From the NCBI RefSeq assembly GCF_013343005.1, contig NZ_CP054491.1, positions 1,966,501 through 2,030,500 on the forward strand: a stretch of 64,000 nt of DNA, in the 5' to 3' direction. The notes beneath the pieces were generated by a model, which searched no databases, was not told the origin of the DNA, and saw nothing but the letters and a program-made list of their open reading frames with translations. The DNA comes from Candidatus Reidiella endopervernicosa. GTDB taxonomy: Bacteria > Pseudomonadota > Gammaproteobacteria > GCF-013343005. Position 1 is the stretch's first letter. Each line of letters begins with the position of its first letter. Positions 35,209 through 44,712 of the stretch are shown here, in pieces. Position numbers and translations under genes: made by a program.

Positions 35209-37674
35209 ATGATGATGCGACTGATAAGAGTCAAACAGATCCAATCGTTGATGCTGCTACTGGCCGCAGCGCTACTCACAGCCTGTGGTGGTGAGGAGAC
35301 AGTAAGCCTGCCGAATCTTAGCGGTGGTACGGTGGTTGCCGCCTATAGTGGCCCGGTTCCGACTACTGACGATGTGCAGTCGTTCAAGCTCAACGTCTGG
35401 GACTATCTGGTTGAAGCCGATCGCTGCGGTAACTGCCACAGCGATGGTGGCCAGTCGCCGCAGTTTGTGCGACAGGACAACATCAATCTCGCCTATGCGG
35501 TCGCCAACGGTATTGTCGATCTCGTTTCACCGGGGCAGTCGCGACTGGTGGAGAAGGTGGCGGCGGGTCACAACTGCTGGCTGGCAAGCGATACCGCCTG
35601 TGCCGATATTCTTACTACCTATATCGCCAACTGGGCCGGTGAGAGCGGCGGTGATGGGGGGCGGCAGATCGAGCTGCTCGCACCGATCGCCTACGATCCC
35701 GGTGCGAGCAAGCGTCTGCCGGAAGACTCCACACTCTTTGCCAGCTACGTACACCCATTGCTGAGCAGCTACTGTGCCGGATGTCATGCCGATGATTCGG
35801 CGACTCCACAGTCGCCCTTCTTTGCACAGGACGATATCGAGGCCGCCTACGATGCGGTCTCCACCAAGATCGATCTCGATAACCCCGCCAACGCTCGACT
35901 GGTACTGCGCCTGCGCAACGAGTTCCACAACTGTTGGGATGACTGTGACAGCAATGCCGATGAGATGGAGGCGGCGATCACCGCGATGAGCGACGGTGTG
36001 ACCAGCACCGAGATCGACGCGCAACTGATCACCAGTAAGGCGCTGACACTCACCGACGGTATCGTCGCCAGCGGTGGCAATCGCCATGAGAGTGATCTGA
36101 TCGCCCTCTATGAGTTCAAGACCGGACAGGGGAGTACCGCCTACGACACCAGCGGTATCGAACCGGTGATCGACCTCACCCTGAGCGGCAATGTGCAGTG
36201 GGTCGGGGGCTACGGTATTGAGTTTATTGACGGGCGTGCGCAGGGCACCACTGCCGATAGCCGCAAGCTGCGCGATCTGATTGCCGCCACCGGCGAGTAC
36301 ACGGTCGAGGCGTGGGTGGTCCCGGCTAATGTGACCCAGGAGGGACCGGCGCGCATCATCTCCTACTCCGGTAGCACTCAGCTGCGTAACTTCACTCTCG
36401 GTCAGACGCAGTACAATTACGACTTCATGCAGCGTATGCAGAGCAGCGATGCCAACGGTGAACCGGCGCTCTCCACGGCCGATGCCGATGAGGATCTACA
36501 GGCGACGCTGCAGCATGTGGTGGCGAGCTATGATCCGATCAATGGCCGACGTCTCTTTGTGAATGGCGCCTTTACCGGCGATACCGATCCAGCAGCCGCA
36601 TCGAGTCTCGCCTCCTGGGACGACACCTTTGCACTGGTGATGGGCAGTGAAGTAGGTGGCAGTGACCGCTGGCAGGGCAAGCTGCGTCAGGTGGCAATCC
36701 ACAATCGTGCACTGAATCTCGAACAGGTTGAGCAGAACTTCGCCGCTGGTGTCGGTGAGAAGTTCTACCTGCTGTTTGGTGTGAGCGATTGGGTCGATAC
36801 ACCGCAGAGCTACCTGATGTTCGAGGTGAGTCAGTTCGACAGCTACAGCTATCTGTTCGACAAGCCGACCTTTATCTCGCTCGATCCGACGGCCACACCC
36901 GATGGAATCGACATTCAGAGCATGCGTATCGGCATCAACGGGCGTCTGGCAGAGGTGGGGCAGGCCTACCGTTTCCTCGATACCCAGGTTACGACGGCTG
37001 AGTACGGCGCCAACGGACAACGCCTCTCGCCGCTCGGCACTATCATCGCGCTGGAGAAGGGGCCAGACGGTGATGAGTTCTTCCTCAGCTTCGATCGTCT
37101 CGGCAACCACGAACACGTCATGACCGAGGCCATTCCGCTGGCCCCACCGGTACCTGCCGATGGGGCGGCAGTGGCCGACATCGGTCTGCGTCACTTCGAT
37201 GAGATCAACGCCACTATGGCAGCACTGACCCAGGTCGATCGTAACCAGACGGCGGTGAGAGCGACCTTCGAGACCATTAAGCAGCAATTGCCGACGGTGG
37301 AGAGTATTGAAGGTTTCCTCTCCGCCCAGCAGATGGCAATCGCCCAGCTCTCAATCGAGTGCTGCAATGCCCTGGTTGACGATGCGACGCTGCGCAGTGG
37401 GCTCTTCCCAGACTTCAACTTCAACCAGAGCCACACAGTGGCGTTCGACAGCCAGCTCGAACTGGACCAGGTCACGTTACCGCTGGTCGATACCCTGCTA
37501 GGCAATACGCTGCTGAGCCAGCCCGATAGCGCCACGGTGGTGAGTGAACTCGAATCGCTGATCGATGCACTCGATGACAGCTGCAGCAACGACTGTGGTG
37601 TCGAGCGCACCCATACCGTGGTGAAAGCCGCCTGTGCCGCCACCCTGGGTGGCGCAACGATGTTGATCCAGTAG
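35209..37674 (+). CDS. Lipoprotein with cytochrome motifs and a LamG/concanavalin-like domain
   Basis: The protein is about 821 residues with a type II signal (LLAAALLTACGG), so it is lipid-anchored. Two CxxCH motifs (CGNCHSDGG and CAGCHADDS), each in a small repeated domain with downstream tryptophan/cysteine residues (NCWLASDTAC and NCWDDCDSN), suggest duplicated haem domains. A LamG-like beta-sandwich occupies about residues 285-500 (LIALYEFKTGQGSTAYDTSG through VAIHNRALNLEQVEQNFAAG). The C-terminal 300 residues are unrecognised. Three successive ATGs (35209, 35212, 35215) follow a GAGGGAG box. Middle gene of the operon. Confidence 0.78.
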   Translation: MMMRLIRVKQIQSLMLLLAAALLTACGGEETVSLPNLSGGTVVAAYSGPVPTTDDVQSFKLNVWDYLVEADRCGNCHSDGGQSPQFVRQDNINLAYAVANGIVDLVSPGQSRLVEKVAAGHNCWLASDTACADILTTYIANWAGESGGDGGRQIELLAPIAYDPGASKRLPEDSTLFASYVHPLLSSYCAGCHADDSATPQSPFFAQDDIEAAYDAVSTKIDLDNPANARLVLRLRNEFHNCWDDCDSNADEMEAAITAMSDGVTSTEIDAQLITSKALTLTDGIVASGGNRHESDLIALYEFKTGQGSTAYDTSGIEPVIDLTLSGNVQWVGGYGIEFIDGRAQGTTADSRKLRDLIAATGEYTVEAWVVPANVTQEGPARIISYSGSTQLRNFTLGQTQYNYDFMQRMQSSDANGEPALSTADADEDLQATLQHVVASYDPINGRRLFVNGAFTGDTDPAAASSLASWDDTFALVMGSEVGGSDRWQGKLRQVAIHNRALNLEQVEQNFAAGVGEKFYLLFGVSDWVDTPQSYLMFEVSQFDSYSYLFDKPTFISLDPTATPDGIDIQSMRIGINGRLAEVGQAYRFLDTQVTTAEYGANGQRLSPLGTIIALEKGPDGDEFFLSFDRLGNHEHVMTEAIPLAPPVPADGAAVADIGLRHFDEINATMAALTQVDRNQTAVRATFETIKQQLPTVESIEGFLSAQQMAIAQLSIECCNALVDDATLRSGLFPDFNFNQSHTVAFDSQLELDQVTLPLVDTLLGNTLLSQPDSATVVSELESLIDALDDSCSNDCGVERTHTVVKAACAATLGGATMLIQ

Positions 37675-37700
37675 CCGTCAGGCAGAGAGAGGAACCGGAT

Positions 37701-39299
37701 ATGCCACTGTTTAAAAAACTGCCCAAGGCGCAGCCGCTCGATAGACCGCTCTACCATGCGGACCATAAACGTCCGGTCACTCGCCGCGATTTTCTCGCCC
37801 AGGGGTTCAGGGCGGGGGCTGGGATCACGCTCGGCAGTTCACTGTTAGGATTACTGGGGTTACCCCGACTGGCCAGTGCAGCACTGGCACCCGACATGGC
37901 CGACCTGCGCGATAACCTCTGTGGTATTGCGGCACAGGGGGCGGGCAAGATCCCCTTCATCTGTTTCGATCTTGCAGGTGGCGCCAATATCGCTGGCTCC
38001 AATGTATTGATCGGCGGGCAGGGCGGACAGCTCGATTTCATCTCCACTGCCGGTTACAGCAAGCTCGGTCTGCCGGGGGATATGATTCCGCCGCTGGCCG
38101 ATACGGTAAATGGTGGTGACTTTACCGATAGTCGCTTTGGACTCTCCTTCCACAAACGCAGCGCGATGCTGCAGGGCATTATCGAACGGGCCGGGAGTCG
38201 GGCAGCCAATATCAACGGCGCGGTAATTCCGGCACGCTCCGATAACGATACCGGCAACAATCCACATAACCCGATGTACGGCATTAACCGCGCCGGGGCC
38301 GACGGTTCGCTGGTCACTCTGATCGGTTCACGTAGCTCCGACTCGGGTGGTAACAGCCTTGCACCGACGATGATGCTCAACCCAGAGGTGCGCCCAACCA
38401 AGGTCGATCGTCCCAGCGATGTGACCGGCATGGTCGATACCGGCGAGCTGATCAATATCCTCAACAAGGATGATGCGGTGAAGGTGATGGAGTCGATTGC
38501 ACGCCTCAGCCAGGAGAAGCTCGGTGTGGTCGATACCCAACTGGCGAATGATGCTGTGATCAAGCAACTGGTGCGCTGCGGCTACATCAAGAGCGCCGAT
38601 CTGGTCGATCGCTTCTCCGATCCATCCGCACTCAACCCCGAGGCCGATCCCGATATTGTCGGAGCCGGGGGCATCTTCAGTGTCGGTGAGTTCAACGGCG
38701 ATAGTGAGTTTCGTAAGACCGCCTCGGTGATGAAGATGGTGATCGATGGCTACGCCGGGGCAGGCACCATCACCATGGGCGGTTACGACTATCATACCGG
38801 CGAGCGTGGTACCGGTGAGCGACGCGATCTGCGTGCAGGTCGCTGCATGGGTGCCTGTCTCGAGTATGCAGCACGCAAGGGAGTGCCGTTGATGATGTAC
38901 GTCTTCAGTGACGGCTCAGTGGCCAGTAACGGCACCATCGACGATTCGGTTGACGGGGCAGGGAAGGGCGTTTGGACCGGCGACAACAGCTCCACCGCCG
39001 CCTCCTTCTTCCTCGTCTACAACCCCGGTAGTGCCCCAGTACTGCTCGGTGCATCACCCGAAGCGCAGGCGCGCCACCAACAGATCGGCTGGTTTCGCAA
39101 CGACGCCTCGGTCGAGACAGCGGCTAGCCCTGCTGCAAATAACGTCAATCTTCTGGTCGAGACGGTAATCCTCAACTACCTCGCCCTGCACGGTGAACAG
39201 AACCAGTTCGCCAGCTACTTCCCTGGTCGCGGGTTGGGTAACGCGCAGCTGATGGATAGTCTGACTGCGTTCTCGCCCATTGTAAGTGGCACGATTTAG
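37701..39299 (+). CDS. Tat-exported DUF1501-like protein
   Basis: This 532-residue protein has a twin-arginine signal (PVTRRDFLAQGF, hydrophobic stretch, PRLASAAL). It resembles the DUF1501 family, which sits in the alkaline-phosphatase-like superfamily: FICFDLAGGANIAGSNVLIG early and GGYDYHTGERGTGERRD late correspond to the metal-site regions. In planctomycetes and other bacteria DUF1501 proteins are encoded beside cytochrome proteins of the PSCyt kind, the arrangement seen here. It is the last gene of the operon, 26 bp after the LamG lipoprotein. Substrate unknown. Confidence 0.78.
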   Translation: MPLFKKLPKAQPLDRPLYHADHKRPVTRRDFLAQGFRAGAGITLGSSLLGLLGLPRLASAALAPDMADLRDNLCGIAAQGAGKIPFICFDLAGGANIAGSNVLIGGQGGQLDFISTAGYSKLGLPGDMIPPLADTVNGGDFTDSRFGLSFHKRSAMLQGIIERAGSRAANINGAVIPARSDNDTGNNPHNPMYGINRAGADGSLVTLIGSRSSDSGGNSLAPTMMLNPEVRPTKVDRPSDVTGMVDTGELINILNKDDAVKVMESIARLSQEKLGVVDTQLANDAVIKQLVRCGYIKSADLVDRFSDPSALNPEADPDIVGAGGIFSVGEFNGDSEFRKTASVMKMVIDGYAGAGTITMGGYDYHTGERGTGERRDLRAGRCMGACLEYAARKGVPLMMYVFSDGSVASNGTIDDSVDGAGKGVWTGDNSSTAASFFLVYNPGSAPVLLGASPEAQARHQQIGWFRNDASVETAASPAANNVNLLVETVILNYLALHGEQNQFASYFPGRGLGNAQLMDSLTAFSPIVSGTI

Positions 39300-39328
39300 G
39301 TATCAATCGAAGGCTGTGGGTAAATACT

Positions 39329-39859
39329 CTATTCAGAGCTGATATTTAATTGTCTTTTGTCTTTGACAGGCAGTTTGAATTCAGCAGAAACTTTCTTGAT
39401 TGTGTACTCATTTCCTGTGCTGAAGTGTCTGTACTGAAATATGTTCTCATTCTGGTTGATTATTTCGTATGCATCATAATTGTATGGGTCATATGGGCTG
39501 GATGGTGATATCTCACCATCCTCAATCCAGCCTCTAAAGATTGTGAAATATATAGGACCTGATATTCCCCAGTGACCCACTTCAGCCTGGTACCTGTTGT
39601 TGCCATCCTTATTCTCAATTAGAAGTTCAATAATGTAGGTGCCATCAGCTCTTCTATTCATTAGTTGATGTCTTATACCGCCATTACCAATGTTTTTGAG
39701 TCCATACCACTTGCCTACCATTTCCTGCCAACGATCCATTTCAGATTTCGATATTTCAGGTTTAAAAGTCCCTGTCTCTATGGTCGGTGTAGCGGTAGTG
39801 TTGATACAGAGTGTTGAAGATAACAGTGTTACGACGAAAATCTGTTGCCATCTTTCCAT
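39329..39859 (-). CDS. Hypothetical secreted protein
   Basis: The protein has 176 residues. A signal peptide (FVVTLLSSTLCINTTATP) is followed by a lipocalin- or DUF-like beta-rich domain with the segment RWQEMVGKWYGLKNIGNGG and many aromatic residues. The base composition is more AT-rich than the neighbouring cluster, which suggests a different origin. No family was recognised. It is convergent with the DUF1501-like gene. Confidence 0.7.
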   Translation of the reverse strand: MERWQQIFVVTLLSSTLCINTTATPTIETGTFKPEISKSEMDRWQEMVGKWYGLKNIGNGGIRHQLMNRRADGTYIIELLIENKDGNNRYQAEVGHWGISGPIYFTIFRGWIEDGEISPSSPYDPYNYDAYEIINQNENIFQYRHFSTGNEYTIKKVSAEFKLPVKDKRQLNISSE

Positions 39860-39956
39860 GGATAATGTGCTCCCTGAGCCGGATCGGTCCTTGTGTGAGG
39901 ATGCTAGTGTTGGCGGTTAATTGCGTCTTTATGGAACCAGATAGTTAGGCATTTAA

Positions 39957-40346
39957 TCAACTCTGTTCATAATCTGAAATTGATGTCCTGATCTGTACAT
40001 CGCTTTGACCGTCGTCGAGACAAACGGCATAATCGAGGGTTTCGGTGACTATTAGTGGATCAAACTTAGAGTGGTAAATCTGGGTTTTGCCATTGACGAT
40101 GCCAATGTTATCGCTATTACAGGCATCTCTTGCCTGCCGCATGAACATCTCTTTGGCCGTGTCGTGTCTAGCGACTATTGCTGGGTTCGTCCTCACGTAG
40201 ATGTAGTAGATGGATGTATTCACAGGAATGGTTTGGTATCCGCCGCCCAGTGAACTGTCGCCATCGCGAAGATTGTGGTTAGAAGAGCACCCGGAAAGCA
40301 GGGTGACTAGAAGTGGTGAAATGAGAGCGAGGTGTGATAGCTGCAT
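39957..40346 (-). CDS. Hypothetical small lipoprotein
   Basis: The protein has 129 residues with the lipobox LLSGC after a short hydrophobic signal. The mature part contains two cysteines that may pair (ARDACNSDN and DYAVCLDDG). No family was recognised. It stands alone, with 110 bp to the upstream-oriented secreted gene. Composition is AT-richer than the dsr region. Confidence 0.7.
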   Translation of the reverse strand: MQLSHLALISPLLVTLLSGCSSNHNLRDGDSSLGGGYQTIPVNTSIYYIYVRTNPAIVARHDTAKEMFMRQARDACNSDNIGIVNGKTQIYHSKFDPLIVTETLDYAVCLDDGQSDVQIRTSISDYEQS

Positions 40347-41002
40347 AGTCTTTCCTTAGTCTATTTGGCGTGTATAGCTAGGATGAGAACCCAGATGCCA
40401 ACAATAATCTATTTCATAGTGCTTCCAATTGGGCCGTAAACAGATTTTAGATGCAAATCGTCCACGTGGTGGCTGTTAGAGATAGGTTGTGATTTGGTGG
40501 AAAATTTGGCATCTAGCTCCATTGTCACTCAGTCTGACCGACATCTGAAGCTATTAGCCAGTCCCGGGGAGTCGCTATTTTTGCGAAAGTTTGTTTTGGG
40601 CATCCAAGCCCAAGCAAACAGCAAAAACTTCACGCGACCGTTTATGCCTGCGGCGCCCCGACCGTCCTGCGTACGTTGCGTAATCACCTCTTCGCGGCTC
40701 TACACAACTCCCTCAGTGACTCTACGCCGACATAAAGCCGCTGCTGCATCTTCTTCGTCGTTCGCTCGCGCTCTCAACTACGAATAGGCAGACGGCGTCG
40801 ACTATCGCGGACTAACCGCCTTCGCTTCGCTATCCATGGCGGTCAGCGCCGGAGTGTGCTGGCACTCTATCGATTGTTGTCCGCGTAGGATATTGATGGC
40901 TTTACCTTGGGCGAGAAAGTCGTAGTATCCCTCTGCTATCAGTTCAACGGGTGCATGGTGTCTTCCCGAAGAACGACAACTATCCAATCGGAGTCCTATT
41001 GA
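40347..41002. other. Intergenic region holding element copy 5 and a possible short gene
   Basis: These 656 bp separate the small lipoprotein gene from the LOG-family gene. Most is element copy 5. On the minus strand, from about 40976, an open frame without ATG (HAPVELIAEGYYDFLAQGKA) runs into the element. Joined across it, it would end near 40516 as a 50-60 residue product. A real disrupted small gene is possible but weakly supported. The remaining 200 bp show nothing recognisable. Confidence 0.4.
40565..40848 (-). mobile_element. CG-bounded hairpin element, copy 5 (inverted)
   Basis: This 284-bp copy is the only one of nine in the opposite orientation. It has the GATAGCGAAGCG loop subtype (read on the minus strand) and both boundary CGs. 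It retains the full right hairpin with GTTTG and CAAAC. Confidence 0.9.
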
Positions 41003-41671
41003 ATGATCGAAGATCTCAAGATCAAGGGTGATGAATCCTGGCGCATGTTCAGGATTATTAGTGAATTCACCGAGGGCTTCGACAAGCTGGCAGATATCGG
41101 TTACGCGGTCTCCATGTTTGGTTCGGCTCGTCTGGCGCCGACTAACCCTTACTACGCTACAGCGGTCGAAATCTCACACCGTTTGGCAGAGAACGGTTTC
41201 TCTATTATTACCGGTGGTGGTCCCGGAATCATGGAGGCGGGGAACAAAGGGGCGGCTGAGGCCGATAAGGTCTCGGTTGGACTGAATATCGAGCTGCCCC
41301 ACGAGCAGACACCCAATAAATATCAGAATAAATCGCTGGAGTATCGCTACTTCTTTGCCCGTAAGGTGATGTTCGTTAAATACTCGATGGGCTATGTCAT
41401 TATGCCGGGTGGTTTTGGCACATTCGATGAGTTTTTCGAAGCGTTAACCCTGGTGCAGACCAACAAGATTTACCCGATACCGCTGGTCCTGTTTGGCAGC
41501 GACTACTGGCAAGGTCTGTTGGAGTGGCTGAAGGGACCGGTGCTGGAGATGGGGACGATCTCGGCCTCGGATTTCGACCTCTTCACACTGACCGATGATG
41601 TCGATGAAGTGATTGATGTCATGACCAAACATCGCAATTGGAAAATGAATGTGACTGAGGGGGACAACTAA
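41003..41671 (+). CDS. LOG-family protein (TIGR00730-like)
   Basis: This 222-residue Rossmann-fold protein has the LOG signatures GGGPGIMEAGNKGA and PGGFGTFDEFFE. Such proteins hydrolyse nucleoside 5'-monophosphates to base and ribose 5-phosphate. Older annotation calls them lysine decarboxylases. The N-terminal extension (MIEDLKIKGDESWRMFRII) is usual for the bacterial type. It is intact and transcribed alone. The convergent response-regulator gene ends 48 bp downstream. Confidence 0.9.
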   Translation: MIEDLKIKGDESWRMFRIISEFTEGFDKLADIGYAVSMFGSARLAPTNPYYATAVEISHRLAENGFSIITGGGPGIMEAGNKGAAEADKVSVGLNIELPHEQTPNKYQNKSLEYRYFFARKVMFVKYSMGYVIMPGGFGTFDEFFEALTLVQTNKIYPIPLVLFGSDYWQGLLEWLKGPVLEMGTISASDFDLFTLTDDVDEVIDVMTKHRNWKMNVTEGDN

Positions 41672-41719
41672 GAGAAGCGAGCAGTAAGCCTCTCAAGTTG
41701 CGCTCGTCTTTGTCCAGAT

Positions 41720-42418
41720 CTACGACTTGGGCAGTACGATCCTGTAGCCGGCCCCGTAGGTGTTTTGAATAAAAAAAGCATCCGGATTGTAGGATTTCTC
41801 CAACTTTCTTTTAAAGCGGGAGATGATCTGTACAACATTATTACCACTTGGATCGCGATTGCTATCAATGTCGAAGATCTGATCTGCGATGTGTGTAGCT
41901 GTGTAGTAACGATTTGGATGACGGCATAACAGCGCCAGTATCAGACGCTCGTTGTTACTGATTTTTACACCACTCCCGTTGTACTCAAGTTGTTGTTCAA
42001 TGCTGTTCCAGCGGTAACCATCGCCTAACATTAGCGTGCTGCTGTCGATCAGGCGTTTGATGACACGCCTCAAGGTAGTATCGAGTTGCGGTTGCAGTAT
42101 CGGCTTTACCAGGTAGGCGAAGAGCTGCAGGTTTACCGCACGTAGTAGTTTCTGCTGGTCGGCGTGGGCCGTCAGCATAATGATTGGTATCTCTTCATTA
42201 CTCTCACGGATTGTCGCGGCAACCTGTAAACCGTTGGTATGTGGGATGGCGATATCGAGCAGCGCTACATCGGGCTGTTCACTGACATAGAGTTCCAGTG
42301 CGTCGCGCCCATTGTCTGTTACCACAACTCTGTTGAAGTAACGCTGCAGGATGGCCGTGAAGTTCTCTCTGACCACGGCATCATCCTCTACATAGAGAAG
42401 GGTTAGGTTGTTGTTCAT
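41720..42418 (-). CDS. OmpR-family response regulator
   Basis: The protein has 232 residues with a receiver domain (YVEDDAVVRENF; phospho-acceptor in VALLDIAIPHTNG; switch threonine MLTAHAD; lysine YLVKPI) and a winged-helix DNA-binding domain (about 135-230, ending NTYGAGYRIVLPKS). Its ATG overlaps the original stop of the upstream 7TM kinase gene, so the two are a coupled pair. The kinase is broken, so the regulator may now lack its partner. Confidence 0.92.
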   Translation of the reverse strand: MNNNLTLLYVEDDAVVRENFTAILQRYFNRVVVTDNGRDALELYVSEQPDVALLDIAIPHTNGLQVAATIRESNEEIPIIMLTAHADQQKLLRAVNLQLFAYLVKPILQPQLDTTLRRVIKRLIDSSTLMLGDGYRWNSIEQQLEYNGSGVKISNNERLILALLCRHPNRYYTATHIADQIFDIDSNRDPSGNNVVQIISRFKRKLEKSYNPDAFFIQNTYGAGYRIVLPKS

Positions 42419-44323
42419 AACCTGATCCTGAAGCGGGTGCCGCCATCAAGACTGATTGCCTAAATTGATCCCTGCATCTGCTCTTCAATAATATATTTTG
42501 AGAGGTATAGGCCGAGTCCGCGATCTTGCTGGTTCTGCTTGCTGCTATAGAACTCATCGAAGATATGGTTGAGATGTTTCTCTGCGATACCGCCGGCATT
42601 GTCTTCAACGTCAATGGTGATCTGCTCACGATCGCCATGACCGTTAATCACAATCGTTTTACTCTCAGAGGGTGAGCTCTCAAAGGCCTCTTTGGCATTG
42701 AGTATCAGATTGAGCAGGATGTGTAGTAGTTCGGTCTTCAGTACCGTTGGGTTATCGTTGAAGTAGAACTCGGTGCGAATCATGATGTTGGCCGATAACA
42801 GCTCATCTCTGGACATCGCAACGGCACGCTCTACGACCGCAGTGACATCGCTCCGATCAGCACTGTTACGCGTGCCGATAAACTGGCGAAACTCATCAAG
42901 TGTCTCGGAGAGGAAGGCGATCTTTTCATTGATTTGCCTCAGTGTCGGTTTGATCTCATCTTTGCTGATCTGTTTCTCATCCTCGAGCCGGTACTGCAGC
43001 CGCATGATAATGGCGCTAATGGCTGTGAGTGGCTGTTTCCACTGGTGTGAGACGGCACTGATCAACTCCCCCTGTTGTGCCTTGCGGTTCTTAAGCAGCA
43101 GTCCCTGACGTTTGCGTTGGATATCCGCCTCCAGCAGTTTGATGCGGTGTTGTAGCAGGTAGGAGAACATCAGCGCCTCAACCACCAGACCGATGCCAGA
43201 GGCGAAGAAGCCCGTACTGCTATAGGGCATAGCGCCGTAGAGCGTCAGGGTGGAGATGGTCATTCCGATGGCATAGGCAGTGTAGGCCGCGATAAATATC
43301 TTGATCAGTAGGATGATTCTGTCTGTAGAGCTTCACGCCAAGAATCAGCAGAGTAATAAACGAGCTGGTGAAGACCACGATGATCAGCTTGAAGCTCAGC
43401 AGAAGATCGACAGTGAGTGCTATTGCAACGATGAGCAGGGAGAGCGCGATCGTCGTCTTAAGCCATCGTTCAACCCAGCCACCAATAGTCTGGGTATCGA
43501 AGGTGTGTCGGACAAACAGCATCAGGAATAGTGGCACCATGATGGCGGTCAGATTGAACCAGTTGGTCAGCGATCCGTAGAGATTGAAGTTGTGGTAGAT
43601 CGTGCCGTACATGTAGGAGAGGCCTATGGCGGCGTTGATCAGGTAGAGGCTGTAGAAGAGGTACTCCTTGCGCCAGCCGTAAAAGAAGAGGATCAGGTTG
43701 TAGATCGACAGGGTGAGGAGGATGACCAGAACGGTGTTAGCGGCGAGGTTTTTGTCGATCAGTGCCTGGCTGGCCTGTTTCGAGTCGTAGATGTCCCAGT
43801 CGATGATCTGGGTGGCTAGCGCGGTGGCTACCCGAATGTAGAGGATTCGAGACTCGTCCGCTTTCAGCTCGAATGGATAGACCAGCGTGCTGCCGGTGAG
43901 GTAGAGGTCACCGTTGGGTTGGTCTATCTGATAGTGGCGCTGGTCAATGCGCTCAGGCCCACTGTAGGCGTATATATCGATCTGACCGCTGAAGTAGGCG
44001 GAGTTGTTGTGCAGCTGAAGCAGTTGCGGCTCGAGGGAGTCGTTTGTGATGCTCATTCTCAGCCAGATGACCGGTATTTCGGCCGGTAGGCTGCTTTTGC
44101 TGGAGGTGGGAGTGAAACGACGATCGGTGACATCTTCAATCGTCAGCTCCTGATCCTCGTCGATTAGATACGCCATCGGGAAGTGGGTAATCTCGTCCGG
44201 TTGCTGAACGATATGCACGACTCGCTCTGCCCAGGCGCTTGGGGCAATGAGAAGAAGAAACCAGATTGCTACTTTTAGTTGTGTCACGAAAAGGGCGCTT
44301 GTAAACGATATCCGCTGTCGCAA
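42415..44323 (-). pseudogene. 7TMR-DISM sensor histidine kinase, broken by a frameshift and an amber stop
   Basis: The N-terminal part has a signal peptide, an extracellular DISM-type beta domain (about 30-180) and several membrane helices (LVILLTLSIYNLILFF, LTAIMVPLFLMLFV). Near 43310 the frame shifts between LLILGVKLYR and KIFIAAYTAYAIGMT. The rest of the membrane part, HisKA (AVSHQWKQPLTAIS) and HATPase (NAGGIAEKHLNHIF; RGLGLYLSK) continue in another frame. A TAG near 42461 then ends the protein 14 codons before the ancestral stop that overlaps the regulator gene. Two independent lesions suggest real decay, though either could be a sequencing error. Confidence 0.85.
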
Positions 44324-44712
44324 TGTGTCGACAGAGTGAAAAGAAGGGGTCTCATTAGATACTTTTTTGGGCCATAACTAAAGCGGTAAAAGTAGCTCTG
44401 AAATATAGGGCAAAAATGACAACGGTTGAGGTTGGCTGACACCCTAATCAAGACTATTGATGTTTCTGGTTTGTCACTTCTATCTGTCTGTTTGAATTCA
44501 TAATTAAGAAATTGATGCAGTACCGCTGTGTAGGCATCTAATCCACCTCAGTATTAGCCGTTGGTCTGTCTGAAAGGGCTAAAGATTTTCCACTTCCTAC
44601 CGCTAATTATCTAGCGAGTCATCGACTATCCAACCAGACATTTTTGCTTCCTGGCAGTTCATGTCGGGAACGACGCAACCTCTATTCAATAAGCTTTCGT
44701 AAGGAATCCTTA
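44324..44712. other. Intergenic region, nothing recognised
   Basis: These 389 bp lie between the divergent kinase and SPOR-domain genes and must hold both promoters. A short inverted repeat, TTAGCC with GGCTAA, lies near 44557. The sequence does not match a riboswitch class I know. An AAGGAAT box precedes the SPOR gene. Confidence 0.4.

Noticed and set aside
40802-40987. Short minus-strand gene beside copy 5
   Set aside because: It has no ATG start, no clear ribosome-binding site, and half of it is element sequence. Mentioned only as a possible remnant.
41003-41671. Lysine decarboxylase
   Set aside because: The PGGxGTxxE motif marks the LOG phosphoribohydrolase family; the decarboxylase name is an old misannotation.
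44324-44712. Cyclic di-GMP riboswitch ahead of the SPOR gene
   Set aside because: The conserved GEMM core sequences are not present and only a short inverted repeat is seen.
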